Assembly (NCBI GenBank): GCA_029961685.1
Contig: JARWKL010000016.1
Coordinates: 14,824,157-14,888,156 of the forward strand
Direction of reading: 5' to 3'
Length of the DNA: 64,000 nucleotides
Origin: Aristolochia californica
Taxonomy: Eukaryota > Streptophyta > Magnoliopsida > Piperales > Aristolochiaceae
Numbering within the stretch: position 1 is the stretch's first letter; every line of letters begins with the position of its first letter. Made by a program: the position numbers and the translations under genes. Below, piece after piece: positions 34,926-47,699 of the stretch. The notes beneath the pieces were generated by a model. The model saw only the letters and a list, made by a program, of their open reading frames with translations, did no database searches and was not told the origin of the DNA.

Positions 34926-37390
34926 ATGGCCGATTTCAGAGTGAGAAGAGTGGAGCAAGCCCACACCAAAATCCGAAACATCCCAATTGCCGTAACCCCA
35001 GAAGGGTTCTGGTGCTGCCCCTCCCCTGTTGTGTTTCAGAAGACTCTCAAACCGCAGCAAAATCCCCCAAACAAACCAAAACCTCCTCCCCCATCTCAAA
35101 AGACCGCCATTCAGAAGGCACTGAACCAACCAAACGACAAAAAACCGAACCCTGCGCCTTCTAGGTCGCGAGTTGTCTCCGATGATCAGCGAAGTTTAAA
35201 GTCTGATAATACCGGTTTGAACCCTTCCTTGGCTGCGGAAAGGTCGCCAAAGCGTAACGCTGATAATTTTCAGAGGAAGGTAGCAGTCGAGTTCGGCGAG
35301 TCTGAAACGAGTGATCTGAAGGTGATTCTGTTCGGAAAGCAGGGATTCGCAGTGAAGATGAGCGTTCATAAAGATGTGCTTGTGGGACAGAGCAAATTTT
35401 TTGCTGATAAACTGACAGATGAATCTCAAAAATCTAGTGTTGAAATTTCGGACTGCGAGGATGTGGAGATTTATGTCGAGACAGTCGGCTTTATGTATTG
35501 CAAAGAAATGAAGCAGCGTTTGATCAAACAAAGTGTGTCAAGAGTTCTTCGAATTCTCAAGGTAACTTTGAATGGTGATACTATGATTACTGCTCTCGTT
35601 CTTCTGATTTTCGTTCTGGGGTTTATCAAATTTAGAGCTTTAACTGTTCAAGGAAGGGAAAAGCATAACTACCCTCTCTTGAACAAATTACTGGTCATTG
35701 TGCTTTGTGTGTCCACATCTCCTTTGGCCTTCCCTGACAGAGATACCATGGCTTCACTATATATGCTTAAAAACATCCATTTGTGGTATTTAATATTTAG
35801 AAAATAGATATAACTTTCTTTCAAGGGTATTGCTTTTTTCATTCGATTGTACTCTTCATCTGGCTAAAGAGTTGGGTATTCCACAACTAGGCCACTCTTT
35901 TTTGAATTGATTGTTGAATCTTGGGAGAAGTCTGTCAAAGATTTGTCATCATTGATTTTAATATCTCCACCTGCTGTTGCCGCCTTTATGCTGACTGCAG
36001 CTTAACTGAAGTTTTTATCTAGGATGTCAAGCTCTTCTTTGAATGTGGTATAAGACAGAAAAAGAGCTTCTTTGAAAAGAGCAGCCATTACACTTGCAGA
36101 TCGGTTAATCAAAATCATGTATATATAGGATGGCTTGAAGGAACAATCACCCGGACAGGAGAAGCTGGTGGCTTGCAAAATGGAGATACCATCAATCAAT
36201 TGAAGTACTCGTAGTCCATGATTAAATAATTTTGGTCCAACTCTTGAAATGTCCCCGTTTGTCTCACGTGGTTAGGAAGCATCTAAGAACTGTGAACCTC
36301 ATATTGTTTGTTTTTATTAATTGGAACCCCTCCAATGCATTATAACATTTTCAGTATCAACATTTCTTTATGGTAGTTTTCTATACGATCTTCTACTGAA
36401 ATCTCAGGAAATTTTGACATCCTGTTACAGGTTGCAGAAATTCTTGGCTTTCCTACATGCATCCAGTCATGCTTAGAGTACTTGGAAGCAGTTCCTTGGG
36501 TTGGGGAGGAAGAAGAAAAGGTTGTTTCATCAATCCTTCGCCTTCAGACTGACAGTAAGGGGATCAACCCAGTACTTAAACGAGTTTCTTCTGAAATACC
36601 CAACCCTCCAAATGACACTCTCACACAGATACTGGATCTCGTTCTCAAAAGCAGTGAGGAAAGAGGTCGACGAGACATGAAATCTTTGGTACTAAAGCTG
36701 CTTAGAGAAAATAATGTTCTAAATAATGGTGTTACGGACATATATAACGATAACATATACCAGTCCTGTGAAAATTGTATAGAATCGCTCTTGCTTCTCT
36801 TTAGGCAAGCAGCTGAACCAGGCTTTACTGATAAGTCCATGGACAGTAAAGGTCCTGTGGTAAGACAGATAGCACTTGAAGCAGACAACCTGCTATGGCT
36901 ACTAGAGATCTTGGTCGATAGGCAAGCTGCAGATAAATTTACAGAAATGTGGGGGCACCAGGAGGAACTGGCGACACTGCATTCACAATTGCCAATTGTT
37001 TCCCGCCATCTTATTAGTTGCATTACAGCAAGGCTTTTTGTTGGAATTGGAAAGGGTGGGATGCTTCCGTCCAAAGAGACCCGTCACAGATTGTTGCAAA
37101 CATGGCTACAGCCACTGATTGATGACTACAGCTGGTTACAACATGGGTGTAGATCATTTGATAAGAAGTTGGTGGAAGAAGGAATTGGGAGGACTATTTT
37201 AACTTTACCATTGGAAGAACAACAAAGCATTTTGCTTTCTTGGATGGGAAGTTTCTTGAAGGTTGGGGATAACTGCCCAAATCTCCAGAGAGCCTTTGAG
37301 GTCTGGTGGAGGAGAACATTCATAAGGCCTTATGTTGAACAACAAGGAAATCCTGTCCGGTCATTTGACAGTGGAACGACACAAACATAG
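34926..37390 (+). CDS. BTB/POZ domain protein, plant-specific type, two exons
   Basis: Exon 1 is 34926-35561 and exon 2 is 36431-37390, with an 869-bp GT-AG phase-0 intron, giving 531 residues. The start is chosen because MADFRVRRVEQAHTKIRNIP opens the conserved N-terminus. Residues about 1-42 form a conserved cap (VTPEGFWCCPSP), 43-120 are Pro/Lys/Ser-rich and probably disordered, and about 125-212 form the BTB fold (SDLKVILFGK, FADKLTDESQ, VEISDCEDVEIYVE). The exon 2 product is a helical domain starting AEILGFPTCIQSCLEYLEAV. It resembles Arabidopsis At1g63850/At5g60050-type proteins. Family members are thought to act as adaptors, probably for Cullin-3 ubiquitin ligases; the target is unknown. 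No stop or frameshift was seen, making it the only apparently intact host gene here. Confidence 0.88.
35562..36430 (+). other. intron of the BTB/POZ gene
   Basis: It begins AAG|GTAACT and ends TTACAG|GTTGC. A readable extension of exon 1 into the intron (to 35807) has a hydrophobic stretch but breaks the conserved BTB-to-helical transition, so splicing is the better reading. Confidence 0.85.
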
Positions 37391-39241
37391 AGAAGGAGAA
37401 GGAAAGAAAGACAAAAGAGGTGAAAGACGTTGTGCTGTAATTATAGAAAGTTTGGTGAGTTTGAAAGAACTAATGAATTTAATGACTTCAAGAGATTAAA
37501 CTCGAGATGATGCAAAATATATAATCCACATATAAGAGAAAAAAATTTGGGTGGTTGGTTTTGCTTGTGGAAAATGCTACACATCAGGGATATTATCTAT
37601 TATACTTAGCATAAGCAAATCGTCATTGAACCGCTTCTGTGTTGGTGTTTGTGGGAACCCCATATGTATGGAAACCCTAGTTGTGCTGTTAAATTAGAAA
37701 ATGCAAGGTTTTGTTGACATTCGAGTTAATATATTATTTTCTCATCCTTTTGTGAAAGTATCAGGTTCTTGCACTTCTTCTGAATAAGCTTTTGGCCATT
37801 GCAGTTATAGTTTATACATAGAGAGCATACCTTGTGAATTCTCATCTTCAATGAAGTTTGCCTCTGCAGGTTGTTGCCAAAACCGACTTCCATCTCTGCA
37901 TTCATGAACATCACATGACAAATTTTGTAATTTCTTGTGTTTAATTTACTTCATGATTGGTTAAGTCAGCTCTACCATTAAAGCCAGTCTTTGACAATCA
38001 AAATTTTGGTCAGTGCAATAACAAGATCACAGAACTTCACGTAAGTCCTACAAGGCAGTGCTTATCATCTTGTTTACACCTCAATTCTGATACTCTTCCA
38101 AACTTGAGTATGTTTGAATTATTTTTTGCAAAATTTTCAACCTTGATTGGAACTCGTTTTAGTTAAATTGAAAGCTAGCTAGAGAAGAACAATCTAGATA
38201 TAATGCTGGTAGGTTCAAGAACACATCCACAAGTCCAAAATTTTTATTTTTATCTCCTTGAAGTCTTTTGAATTTCTTTCTTAGTCATTTCTTCATCTGT
38301 ATAATTTAATAAATTAATCAGATGAAGAAATGTAACAGAGTAATCCTTTTACTTCTTGATTGGTTAAGTAGCCACTAGCCAGTGCAGCAAATCTAATTGT
38401 TTAAAACCCAAAATATTTTAAAATATTTTATACTGCAACAAATATTATATTTAATCTGTAATTTAGTTCTAGTATATCTACAATTTTTATTTTATTTTTC
38501 TCTCTGAGAAATTCACATCAATCTGGGAAGAGGACTCTTTCCTCTTCACTTGTCTCTTTTGATTTTTTTTTTCTTGAATTAGTAGATCACTTTTGAATTT
38601 GAGCAGTCTATTCCTAAATCCGTTTCTACTCGTGCTTCTGGCCTTCCCAGTTTTAACACATAAAAAATAAAATATAAAAACTATCTGACGATTGGCTTTT
38701 GTAGAATAAACAAACATTATCCCATTTCGCTGATGAATGAGATGCATCTGGGTCTCGAGTTCCGAACAAAAACAGATTATATAAAAGCTAGTTGTTGCTC
38801 ATGAAATACAGCCAACCCGTTACAGAAGCGCAGTGAAGGAGATCAGATTACCGGCTGCGTTGAATTTCAGCTCGGATTGAGCTTCGTTCCAAGTCAATGG
38901 CTGAACCTAAGTGGGGAAGAAATCAGTCGCCTTTAAACCATACAATCGCGGAGAGAGACACAGCGTGTTATGGTATTTTTAATTTGTTTGATTTCTGCAT
39001 CAACGGCTTCACCGTCCAAGAGGAAAGAGAGAAGAAGAAGATACTGTCATTTTTCTTTGTTTGATCCATCTTAACCTATTAACCAAGACGGTCCGTTTCT
39101 TTTTCCATTTAAAAGGCGCCTTTTGCTTCTCTGAGCCTTTCCTCGTTAGTCCGGTTCTGCTTTTACCTACCAGCGGCGTTTAAAAGGAAACGTGATAAGG
39201 ATAACCTAGATTATTTTCTTTTTCCTTTTGTTTGTTTTATA
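37391..39241. other. 3' flank of the BTB gene and upstream part of copia element 5
   Basis: AT-rich, with no recognised gene. The right part should hold the 5' LTR of the copia element that begins at the primer binding site 39242, but I could not match it to a second LTR. Confidence 0.5.
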
Positions 39242-39253
39242 TGGTTTCAGAGC
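39242..39253 (+). promoter_or_regulatory. probable primer binding site of copia element 5
   Basis: TGGTTTCAGAGC, one mismatch from the tRNA-iMet site, upstream of gag-pol remnants in the same orientation. No LTR pair confirms it. Confidence 0.6.
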
Positions 39254-39744
39254 GGGCTCAGCCGTTTCCTCCCTCCTTAGGAGGTGAACCACAAAATTAA
39301 CCAAAATCCGAGCTTCAATCGAGCCTCAGGCACCACTGACAACCGCAACTCAGCCATCAGAAAGAGCCTTCGTTGTCCGACATCTACAACTCGGCTCTTC
39401 ACCGTCCCCCCAACTCCGGCGGAGCCTCTGAAAGCCGTCGTCGCCAGAGCTGCGCCACCAAGGGTCATCCCGCCATCGCCATTGTCCTTGCCGCTGTCGA
39501 TACCTGGTATTTCTCTTTTCTCTTCCTCTTCCCGTTTTCATCCTGTCGATCTTCAGTTTAATCCAAATTTTTGAGTAAAGAGGAGGTCACGAAGAAGGTT
39601 GATGCATGTATGACACTCACACGTGCAACAACATAAAAAAGTCTGATTTTTACACGTGAAAAAAATGAGGTATCCTACCCTCAACTCTACTTCTACGGCC
39701 TTCTAACTCATCAACAAGAACTTATTATTTCTTTGTCATCCAAA

Positions 39745-41025
39745 TATGTGTTCATGGCTAATGGTCATCCTTGGCCCCGAACCTACTTCGGACACCACCA
39801 GTGGTGTCGTGCATAAGGATACATTGTTCCAAAGTGTCATATATTCTCGTCAGATGTATCCACAATTGTCACCACCACCAGCTCCATGCCCAATTCAATT
39901 GCAACCACGCACTTCAGCACAATGGCAACTGTGATCATATCTTGCAACCACCACACCTTCTACCGATTATTATTGGCTCCTGGATAGTGGTGTCTTGCAC
40001 CATGTTACATCCAACTTGAGTAATCTCTCTGATCGCACTCCTTATGACGACACTAACTATATAGTGATTGGTGATGGCACAGGTCTCCCTATTACACATA
40101 TTGGTTCCAAATCTCTCTCTACACGTTCCCACACATTTTTTTGTTAAATAATATTCTTTGTGTTTCTACCATGCAAAAGAATTTTATTTCTCTCTCTCAA
40201 TCTTGTCAATCCAATCATGCTTCCATAGAATTTTTACCTACTTCTTCTTTTTGTGAAGGTTCTTTATACGGGGGCAACACTCTTGCGGGGTCGAACTAAA
40301 AACGATGTGTACGAGTGGCCGTCTTCCGCAACCCAGTCTTCACCGTTAGTAGCATTTCTGGTGTCAATACCACTTCTTCTGTGTATCATCATCTCTTTGG
40401 TTATCCATCCTCTCCAATTCTAAGACACGTTGTTTCTACTTTCAGTTAGATTTATTGCCTCCTCTGAATTTTACTTTCCATTGCAATTATTGTCAATGCA
40501 TTAAGAGTCACAATTACCATTCTCCCACTCTTTTCTTGTTTCTTCTTCCTCTCTTGATATTATTTTCTTGGACGTATAAACTTCTCCTATTTATTCTATT
40601 GATGATTTCAAATATATATTATTTTTTTCGACCACTTTACAAACTATATCTGGTTTTATCCTCTCAAACAAAAATCACATGTGTTTGATACATTTGTCTA
40701 GTTCAAATCTCTTATTGAAAACTTCTTTAGTAAATGGATTAAAATATTTTATTCTGATAATGGAGGAGAATATAAATTAATGTCATCTTTTCTGGTTACC
40801 AATGACATTTCTCATCTTGTGTCACCTCCACATACACCTAAACACAAGGGGTATTCTGAACGACGACATCGTCATATTGTTGAAACAGGTCTGTCTCGTC
40901 TTTTTCATGCCTCCATACCTCTATCTTACTAGTCATATGCTTTCTCCTGATGTTCTCTCATCAACCATCTACCTACACCCATGTTTAATCTTCTTTCACC
41001 ATATGTCAAATTTTTTAGGCACTCC
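39745..41025 (+). pseudogene. copia 5 gag end, protease and integrase, 5' portion
   Basis: Protease YYWLLDSGVLHHVTSNLSNL at 39967, then GDGTGLPITHIGS at 40068 and NILCVSTMQKNFISLSQ, the GAG-pre-integrase approach. Integrase words are KYFILIMEENI-like near 40740 and HTPKHKGYSERRHRHIVETG at 40832, with the Arg-Arg-His element of copia integrase. Translation ends SNFLGTP at the insertion point. Stops and frame changes occur throughout. Confidence 0.85.
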
Positions 41026-41437
41026 TGTTGATTTTCATGACTCCATGGATTTAACTCATGGAGAGAAATAGAAAGGAACTCATTGGGAGAAAACTAGAAG
41101 AAGAATGGGTTATGGACTTGATTTCCTAACCCTCCCCCTGAAGCTCTATTTATAGATTAATAAAACTATTGTATTAAAATAATACCTCTGAACTTAGGGT
41201 TTAGGGTTTAGGGTTTTAACCCTGGAACTTTAACTTAATTATATCAATGTCATCTCTATGAGATAACCCTTTATTTACCATCCTGCCATTATTGTATGTG
41301 GGCCTATGGACTTTCTCCTTGATCTGTGGGCCTTGAGCCGGTTTTCTACATCTCTTGGATGTATGGGTCTTCCTTGGTCTTATGGGCTTGGGCCCATCTT
41401 CTAACACACTTATATATGTGGGCCTTATCTTCCAACA
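41026..41437 (-). repeat. 3' LTR of telo-LTR copy 2
   Basis: Starts TGTTGATTTTCATGACTCC on the plus strand and ends TCTTCCAACA. It has a minus-strand TATAAATA at 41147-41154 and three telomere-type units, TTTAGGG-spaced, at 41194-41216. It is followed by tandem ATGTGGGCCT(T/A) words. Confidence 0.88.
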
Positions 41438-43494
41438 CTGTCCCTCAAGCTGTGGGTGAGAGAACAACATTAACTCCTAGCTTGCTGCAAATAATATATA
41501 AAATCTTTTTTTGTATAAAATGGCACATCTTCCAATATGTCTTCATCTTCCAACACTCCCCCTCATGCTAGTGCTCTCGTTCATGAGGCCTAGCTGGCAT
41601 AACATAAGTGAGAGTAGCATCACTTCAAGTTGTATGACATTGCTCCATAATCCAGTCAAATAACTCATGTTGGATGTTCGGCACACTCCTATCTTCTGTA
41701 GGTAGTGCCACTCCTATTAATGTAGGTAGTGGGTCTATACGTTGAAGGTTAAAAAAAACTCCTCCATCACCGTGTCCCTTCAAAGGGCAACGTCTCTCAA
41801 GTGGTAGGAGTAATAAATGACATTGATGGGGGAAAGTTAGCTTATTTATCATGGTGTCCCAACCATGATATTTTTTAGAATTAAATAAATGATGGTGTCC
41901 CAACCATGATATTTTTTAGAGTTAAATCAATGATGGTGTCCCAATCCGAGCATAATTTTTAGAATCAAATAAATTATGGTATGAGAAAAGGTATTGAGGC
42001 CACCTCTTCTTTAATAATAATGTGTCATCCGAAGAAACACAATAGCAGCAGCTGAAATGGACTTGGGCCCATAAAACACGAACCAAAATAATCCTTGTAA
42101 AATTGACCCATGAAATAATCTAATGCACATATATGTACCAAATAATATGTTAACCAATGAATAATCTTTCAATTCTTCGAAATAATAATGCAGCCAAAGA
42201 AAAATTTACCGAGTCATGCCGAGTCAAATAATAAATCAATATATCTGGTCCTGGACACGTATACTGAGATAGAAATAAGCGGCCCAAGTCAGATTGACCC
42301 AAACCGATTTGACTCGGTCCAAGTTAGTTTGGGTTGACTCGGGCTGGTCCGAGTTGGCAGAACCGGCACTGGATTAAATAAGCCCTTTGTAACTAAGGAA
42401 CTCCTTTAATCAGAAAATATAGGGAATTTTACCAAAATACCGGTTTGAAACAACTTATTTATGAAAATAACGAAAATCTCAAATTATTTACAAAACTACC
42501 AAACTTTGACCGGTCCACTATATAAGTGGACAATCAAAGGTGACACGTAAGCTTTGACTGCTTACGTGTCGCCCCGTCACCAAAGCGAAAACATAGAATT
42601 TGCCATGTCATCATTATTGACAAATCATTTGCCACATAACTTACCATGTCATTTTATATTACTTTCTTTTTGCCATGTCATCAAGGGCCACGTAAGCACC
42701 CGCCACGTCAGCCCTCACATGTTTTTCATTCTAATCTCTTCCACGATTTGTCTCCTCGCCTCGTCTCGGCTGCTCTCCTCTCGTCGCTCCCCTGCTGCTG
42801 CCTCCCCTATTGCCGCTCGCTTCCCTGCTGCCACCGCTTGACCTTGGCCGCTCCCCTGCTGCCGCTGCTCTGCCTCGGCCTCGATGCCCCCCTCTCAACC
42901 GCTCTCTCTTCGCCTCAACCCAGACTCTCATTCTTCTTCTCTGTTCCCCTCTGTTCATCCTCTCGCTGCCCCTTTCTCAAAACCGAAAACTTATCATTTC
43001 ATCTCTTCATTGCCCCCTCTCTCAAAATCGAAAACTATCATTTCATCTCTTCGTCGCCCCCTCTCTCAAAACCAAACTTTATAATTTCCTCTCTGCGCCC
43101 CCTCTCTTAATACCCTATTATTTCACTCTCTCGCCACCCCTTCTCTCAAAACCGAACCCCTACTCACACTCCAAACCCCAATTTGAATTTCAGAAGCCGA
43201 TTTAGCAGGGTGATTTTTAAGGGCGTTTGTTAATTGAATCTAATTACTGTGTTTAATTATAATGTTGATTTGAATTTAGGTGTTTAATTATTGCATTTTT
43301 TTTATTTACTGTTTAATTTCTGATTTTATATTGATGAAATTTCTGTCAATTGCAGATAAATTAAAATTATTGTAAAGTTTAATTTTAGTTTATGGATTTT
43401 CTATATAATTTGTTGTATTTTATGAAGTTGCTAGTTTAATTTTAGTTAATTTTGTTTAATTTTCTGATTTATGAAGTTGCATTTTACTCTATTG

Positions 43495-44330
43495 AGATAA
43501 GATTTGCAGGATTTTTAGTTGCTAGTTGTTGTTAAATAAATTTGAAGTGTCATGGAATGATCACTCCATGTGGTGAGGAGCTTTGGGTGTTATAAATATC
43601 CACCACATGGGTTTTTTTATTTTGTTTTTGTTTTATTATGTTTGCCCTAGTTACTAGGATGGGTACAAATTCTGATTAATAGTAGGTTGGGTAATGGAAA
43701 GTGGGTTGTCTATGTTTTATTGAGTTTCCATGTGTCCCTAGGGATGGGTAGAGAATCTGATTAAGAGTAGGTTGGGTCTAGTTCAAACTAGGCTGAGTTG
43801 CCTGCACGGGCATCCATTAGCCAACAAAGCCCGACCCCCATCACTAACGAGGTACGGTTCGTAGTGACTGCGAAGTCACATGGGGCTCTACCAGGGGTGT
43901 TCGGTGAATTTGGACTTAATTGTGTTTTTGCATTGTTAGGACTAGTCATCTGTTATAGAATTAGTTCGATTAATTTTTAAATGTTGCAGAATGTTGTTGA
44001 ATAATTTTGAAGTGTTATGGAATGATTTTGCCATGTGGTGAGGAGATTCGGGTGTTATACATAACCACCACATAGGTATTTTTTTTTTGTCTATGTTTTA
44101 TTGAGTTTCCATGTATCCCTAGGGATGGGTAGAGAATCTGATTAAGAGTAGGTTGGGTCCACTTCAAACTAGGTTGAGTTGCCTGCATGGGCATCCATTA
44201 GCCAACGAAGCCCGACCCCCATCACTGACGAGGTACGGTTCGTAGTGACTGCGAAGTCATATGAGGCTCTACCAAGGGTGTTTGGTGAATTTGGACTTAG
44301 GTGTGTTTTTGCATTTTTGGTATTCTATAT
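43495..44330. repeat. imperfect direct duplication inside MULE 1
   Basis: CCATGTGGTGAGGAG, CCATTAGCCAAC(A/G)AAGCC and GAGGTACGGTTCGTAGTGAC each occur twice, about 380-465 bp apart. The first copy has about 85 bp extra. Confidence 0.85.
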
Positions 44331-44576
44331 ATATTAATCAGTCATTTTAAAATTTTCTATTTTGTAGCCATTCTTAGTAGAAGTTGTGGTTAGTGCCCAT
44401 TTGGTAAACCTTGTTTGAAGATGAGGGCACGTCAATGGTTGAGTTTCCTAATGATTCACCATTCATGTAAAGACTGGTAATAATTCTATCGTTTCCTTTG
44501 TATTTTTTGTTTCATTTCAATATATAAAGTACTTAGTTGAATGCATTAAGGTTTATTTTTCCTTGTTTCATGTAGG

Positions 44577-45210
44577 TTCAAGATTTGATCTCCCCATCTA
44601 GAAATAATCAATCAAAAGCTTGGATGGGTCCTCCGGATTTGTTTGTAGAACTTATCCAGCAGGTAAGAACTTGTCAACTTTTGAGATAATTCACTTTTAA
44701 ACAGCTACATCCAATGTCTTTTCAAATCAGGTCAAGCTGCTTCTTGAAATGCTTGTCAAGAAATGTGGTCTTAATGCTTGTAAGGTTTGTCTTGTTTCAG
44801 GAAATGTTGGCTAGTGTTTTTTGAGCGTTAAAAATGAGAACAAATCAAAGTGGATACCAGAAGGTAATTGTCTTTGTGTTTTCAGTTTAATGAATTTCAG
44901 AAACTCCACAACTTTGTGTGTTTGGTAGGAAATATAAGTGTGTTCCCTTGAATTTGATCCTTTTCAGTCATCATGGACGAAAACTGTCTTGAGAAAATGG
45001 CTAAACATCAGAACTAAAGCCGATGAGTTTCATTGCGATAACATTGTAAAAGGTGAGTACTCTCTCTCTCTCTTTAACTTTTTTTGTAATGGAAGTTACG
45101 TTAGTTTCATGGTCCCTCACTTTCATGCCTCAATGTGTTTTTCCTTTTTCAGAACAGAGAAGGAAGAGTTGTTCCAACAAAGACCAATACGTTTATCTAA
45201 ATGAAGAAAT
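44577..45210 (+). pseudogene. captured exon-like segments in MULE 1
   Basis: Several open stretches are bounded by plausible splice signals: 44577-44661 (KAWMGPPDLFVELIQQ, then GTAAGA), a short one near 44731-44785 (VKLLLEMLVKKC), and about 44969-45053 (SSWTKTVLRKWLNIRTKADE, then GTGAGT). The last is reminiscent of the N-terminus of plant type I inositol-polyphosphate 5-phosphatases (KKWLNIKSK-like); this is from memory and tentative. The first is not recognised. No continuous protein is possible, but exon/intron form argues for capture of host gene DNA, as in Pack-MULEs. Confidence 0.4.
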
Positions 45211-45849
45211 TTCAGGCAAGGCCCTTTGTTATAATCAAACAAAAGAGTGGAATGAGAATTTTAATATTCTTTGATATTTTGATGTAAAATTATTTATTAA
45301 TATACGAATTTCCATTGATCATATTTAGAGCTTTCAAATTAAGAAAAAAAGATTGAAAATTGTGTGCAGATTGGTAATGTGTGGATAGGCTCGGAGACAG
45401 ACCAGAATGGCTTTGTAGATTATGCACGGAGTCATGCAATGATATCGAATAAGATTTAAAGGGAGATTTTAATTTTTCTCTTATTGATGAAACTACTTGG
45501 CAGAAGGATGACTCTGATGATAAGGAAAAGGAGCATTATGATGATGAATGAGCTAGGTGTACCTTTGGCTGTTGAGACTTGAGATAACTTTTAAACTTGT
45601 TGAATGCATAATTTTATCTTGCTAAATAAATTTTGTTGGGTTTGCTTTATAGTTTTAGTCTATTTGGTTCGTCCTCTATGAAGGTTGTTAGAAAAATTGG
45701 GTGTGCTATAACTTGGTTCAAGCAATGTAATTTCAGTCTTTTGAAGCTATGTCAAATATGTTGGGATGCCATGGCTCCCATTAAGATCTCTTTGACGTCA
45801 TTGTATAACATTTACTCTCTTGTACCTTGACCAATTTTTTAACATTTTT

Positions 45850-46740
45850 TCCTTCAATGTTCCTATCATATTTTTAAATATTCGTATTTTTTTAGTTAAT
45901 AAATATTTTAAATTAATAATAAAAGGTGTTGTAAGATTTTTAATTAAATATTTTTTTAATAATTTATTATTTAGTCAATAAGGTCATAAAAAGTATACAA
46001 ATTAATTGTATTTTTAAATTCTAAAATATATTTTTTGTATATTTTTTATTTTAAAATATTTTAAATCCATAGTAAATGGGTAAGAGTTAGATTTTTTCTA
46101 TTTATAAATATTTTAAATCTCTAAATATTATTATTTTTTAAATAAGGTGATAAAATTATACAAATAAATTGTATTTTTAAACTCTAAAATAATTTTTTGT
46201 ATATTTTTTTAGTTTATAAATATTTTAAATTAATAATATATCGGTAAAACTTAAGAGTAAGGTTTTTTTAAATTTATAAATATTTTAAATCCATAATAAA
46301 TGGGTAAGAGCTAGATTTTTTCTATTTATAAATATTTAAATTTGTAAATATTATTATTTTTAAATAAAGTGATAAAAAGTATACAAATAAATTGTATTTT
46401 TAAACTCTAAAATAAATTTTTGTATATTTTTTTAATTTATAAATATTTTAAATCGATAATATGTGGGTAAGACTTAAGAGTAAGATTTTTTTTCTTTATA
46501 AATATTTTAAATCTAATATTTTACTTATTTTATTTTATTTTTTAAAATATAAAGTAATAAAAAGTGTAACGATAATTTTTTAATTAATAAATATTTTAAT
46601 TGATATTAAATGGTGTTAAATAAGTAAGAGTTATTTTTTAAATTTTTTATTAAAATTTTAATAATTTTTTATTTTAGATATAAGGTAATAAAAACTGTAT
46701 TTGATTTTTTAATTTTTTAAAATTTATTCAAAATTTTATC
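45850..46740. repeat. AT-rich degenerate repeats in MULE 1
   Basis: Units built on ATAAATATTTTAAAT, AATGGGTAAGAGT(T/A)AGA and AATTGTATTTTTAAA recur about every 100-180 bp. The same words fill 48240-49070 in MULE 2. Confidence 0.8.
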
Positions 46741-47699
46741 ATGTAATGACGTGGTAGATGACATGTCAATAATAATGATGTGGCAGCCTTTGTGTTCATC
46801 TACAATATCGCTTTGATGACAGGGTGACGCGTAAGCTTTGACTATCCACATATACAGTGGACCAGTAAAGTTCGGTAGTTTTGTAAATAATTTAAGATCT
46901 TCGTTATTCTCATAAATAAGTTGTTTCAAACCGGTATTTTGGTAAAATTCCCGAAAATATATCATCTTTTTCCCCAGACAGCTCAAGACAGTAGAGATGT
47001 CTTCCCCGCTTCCAAAATTTTAGAAGAATAGAGGCAAAAACAGAAATCGCATTGAAAAATCTTCCCACGAGATCAGATTATTTCTTCGGCTGGAAGATTT
47101 CCTGGCTGGTGGAAGATAACAAGCAACAACGAAATTTTTTTGCAAACTCAGCAGAGTGTGGAGGATGGGAATAGTAGCAAAGAGCTAACGACAGAAGCGG
47201 AACAGAGATCGTGATCTTCCAAAAAACTCTCTTCTCTCGCAAAATCGTCTTGTCAAGTCACCTTGGAAATCTCTCTCTCGTAATAATGGAGTTGTCCCCG
47301 TTTTCTTTTCTTCTTCTTCATATTCTCTCTTGTTTTGCTTCAGTGTCTACGAACTCGGCCAACTTCAGTCCCCAGAAGCCAAAGTATCTACTAGAGAAGC
47401 AAAAAAACAAAAGGGTTTTTTACCAAAAAAAACAATTTAAAAAACATATTTTGAAAAACAACGACGCCATGAACTTATTTTGAAAAGTACCCCAACTTTG
47501 ACCGATCTACTATACATGTGTACAATTAAAGGTGACGCATAGGCTTTAATTGCTTACATGTCGCCATGTCATCAGTACAATATGAGTAGATGGACACATT
47601 GTCTTCCACATCACTATTCTGACATGTCATCTGCCAGGTAAGATGCCACATCATCTGCCCTATCATCTCGCGCCACGTAAGCCCTCACTTATATTTTTT

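Larger units (their letters stand above)
42422..46952. mobile_element. Mutator-like element 1 (MULE), non-autonomous, 4531 bp
   Basis: Terminal inverted repeats of about 140 bp start GGGAATTTTACCAAAATACC at both ends. They are flanked by a perfect 9-bp duplication GAAAATATA (42413-42421 and 46953-46961), diagnostic for Mutator. Inside are a C/T-rich block (42720-43170), a diverged direct duplication (about 43495-43950 and 43980-44330), exon-like segments (44577-45210) and an AT-rich repeat block (45850-46740). No MURA transposase was found. Confidence 0.95.

Noticed and set aside
35562..35807. Unspliced extension of BTB exon 1 with a hydrophobic segment
   Set aside because: It breaks the conserved join to the AEILGFPTCIQSCLEYLE exon, and a clean GT-AG pair explains the gene.
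41194..41216. True telomere or former chromosome end
   Set aside because: Only about three units, at the same LTR position in several copies, so it is part of the LTR.
42646..43205. Long Ser/Pro/Leu-rich frames in MULE 1 and similar ones at 47643-48270
   Set aside because: Several overlapping frames on both strands in C/T-rich low-complexity DNA; no start context or domain.
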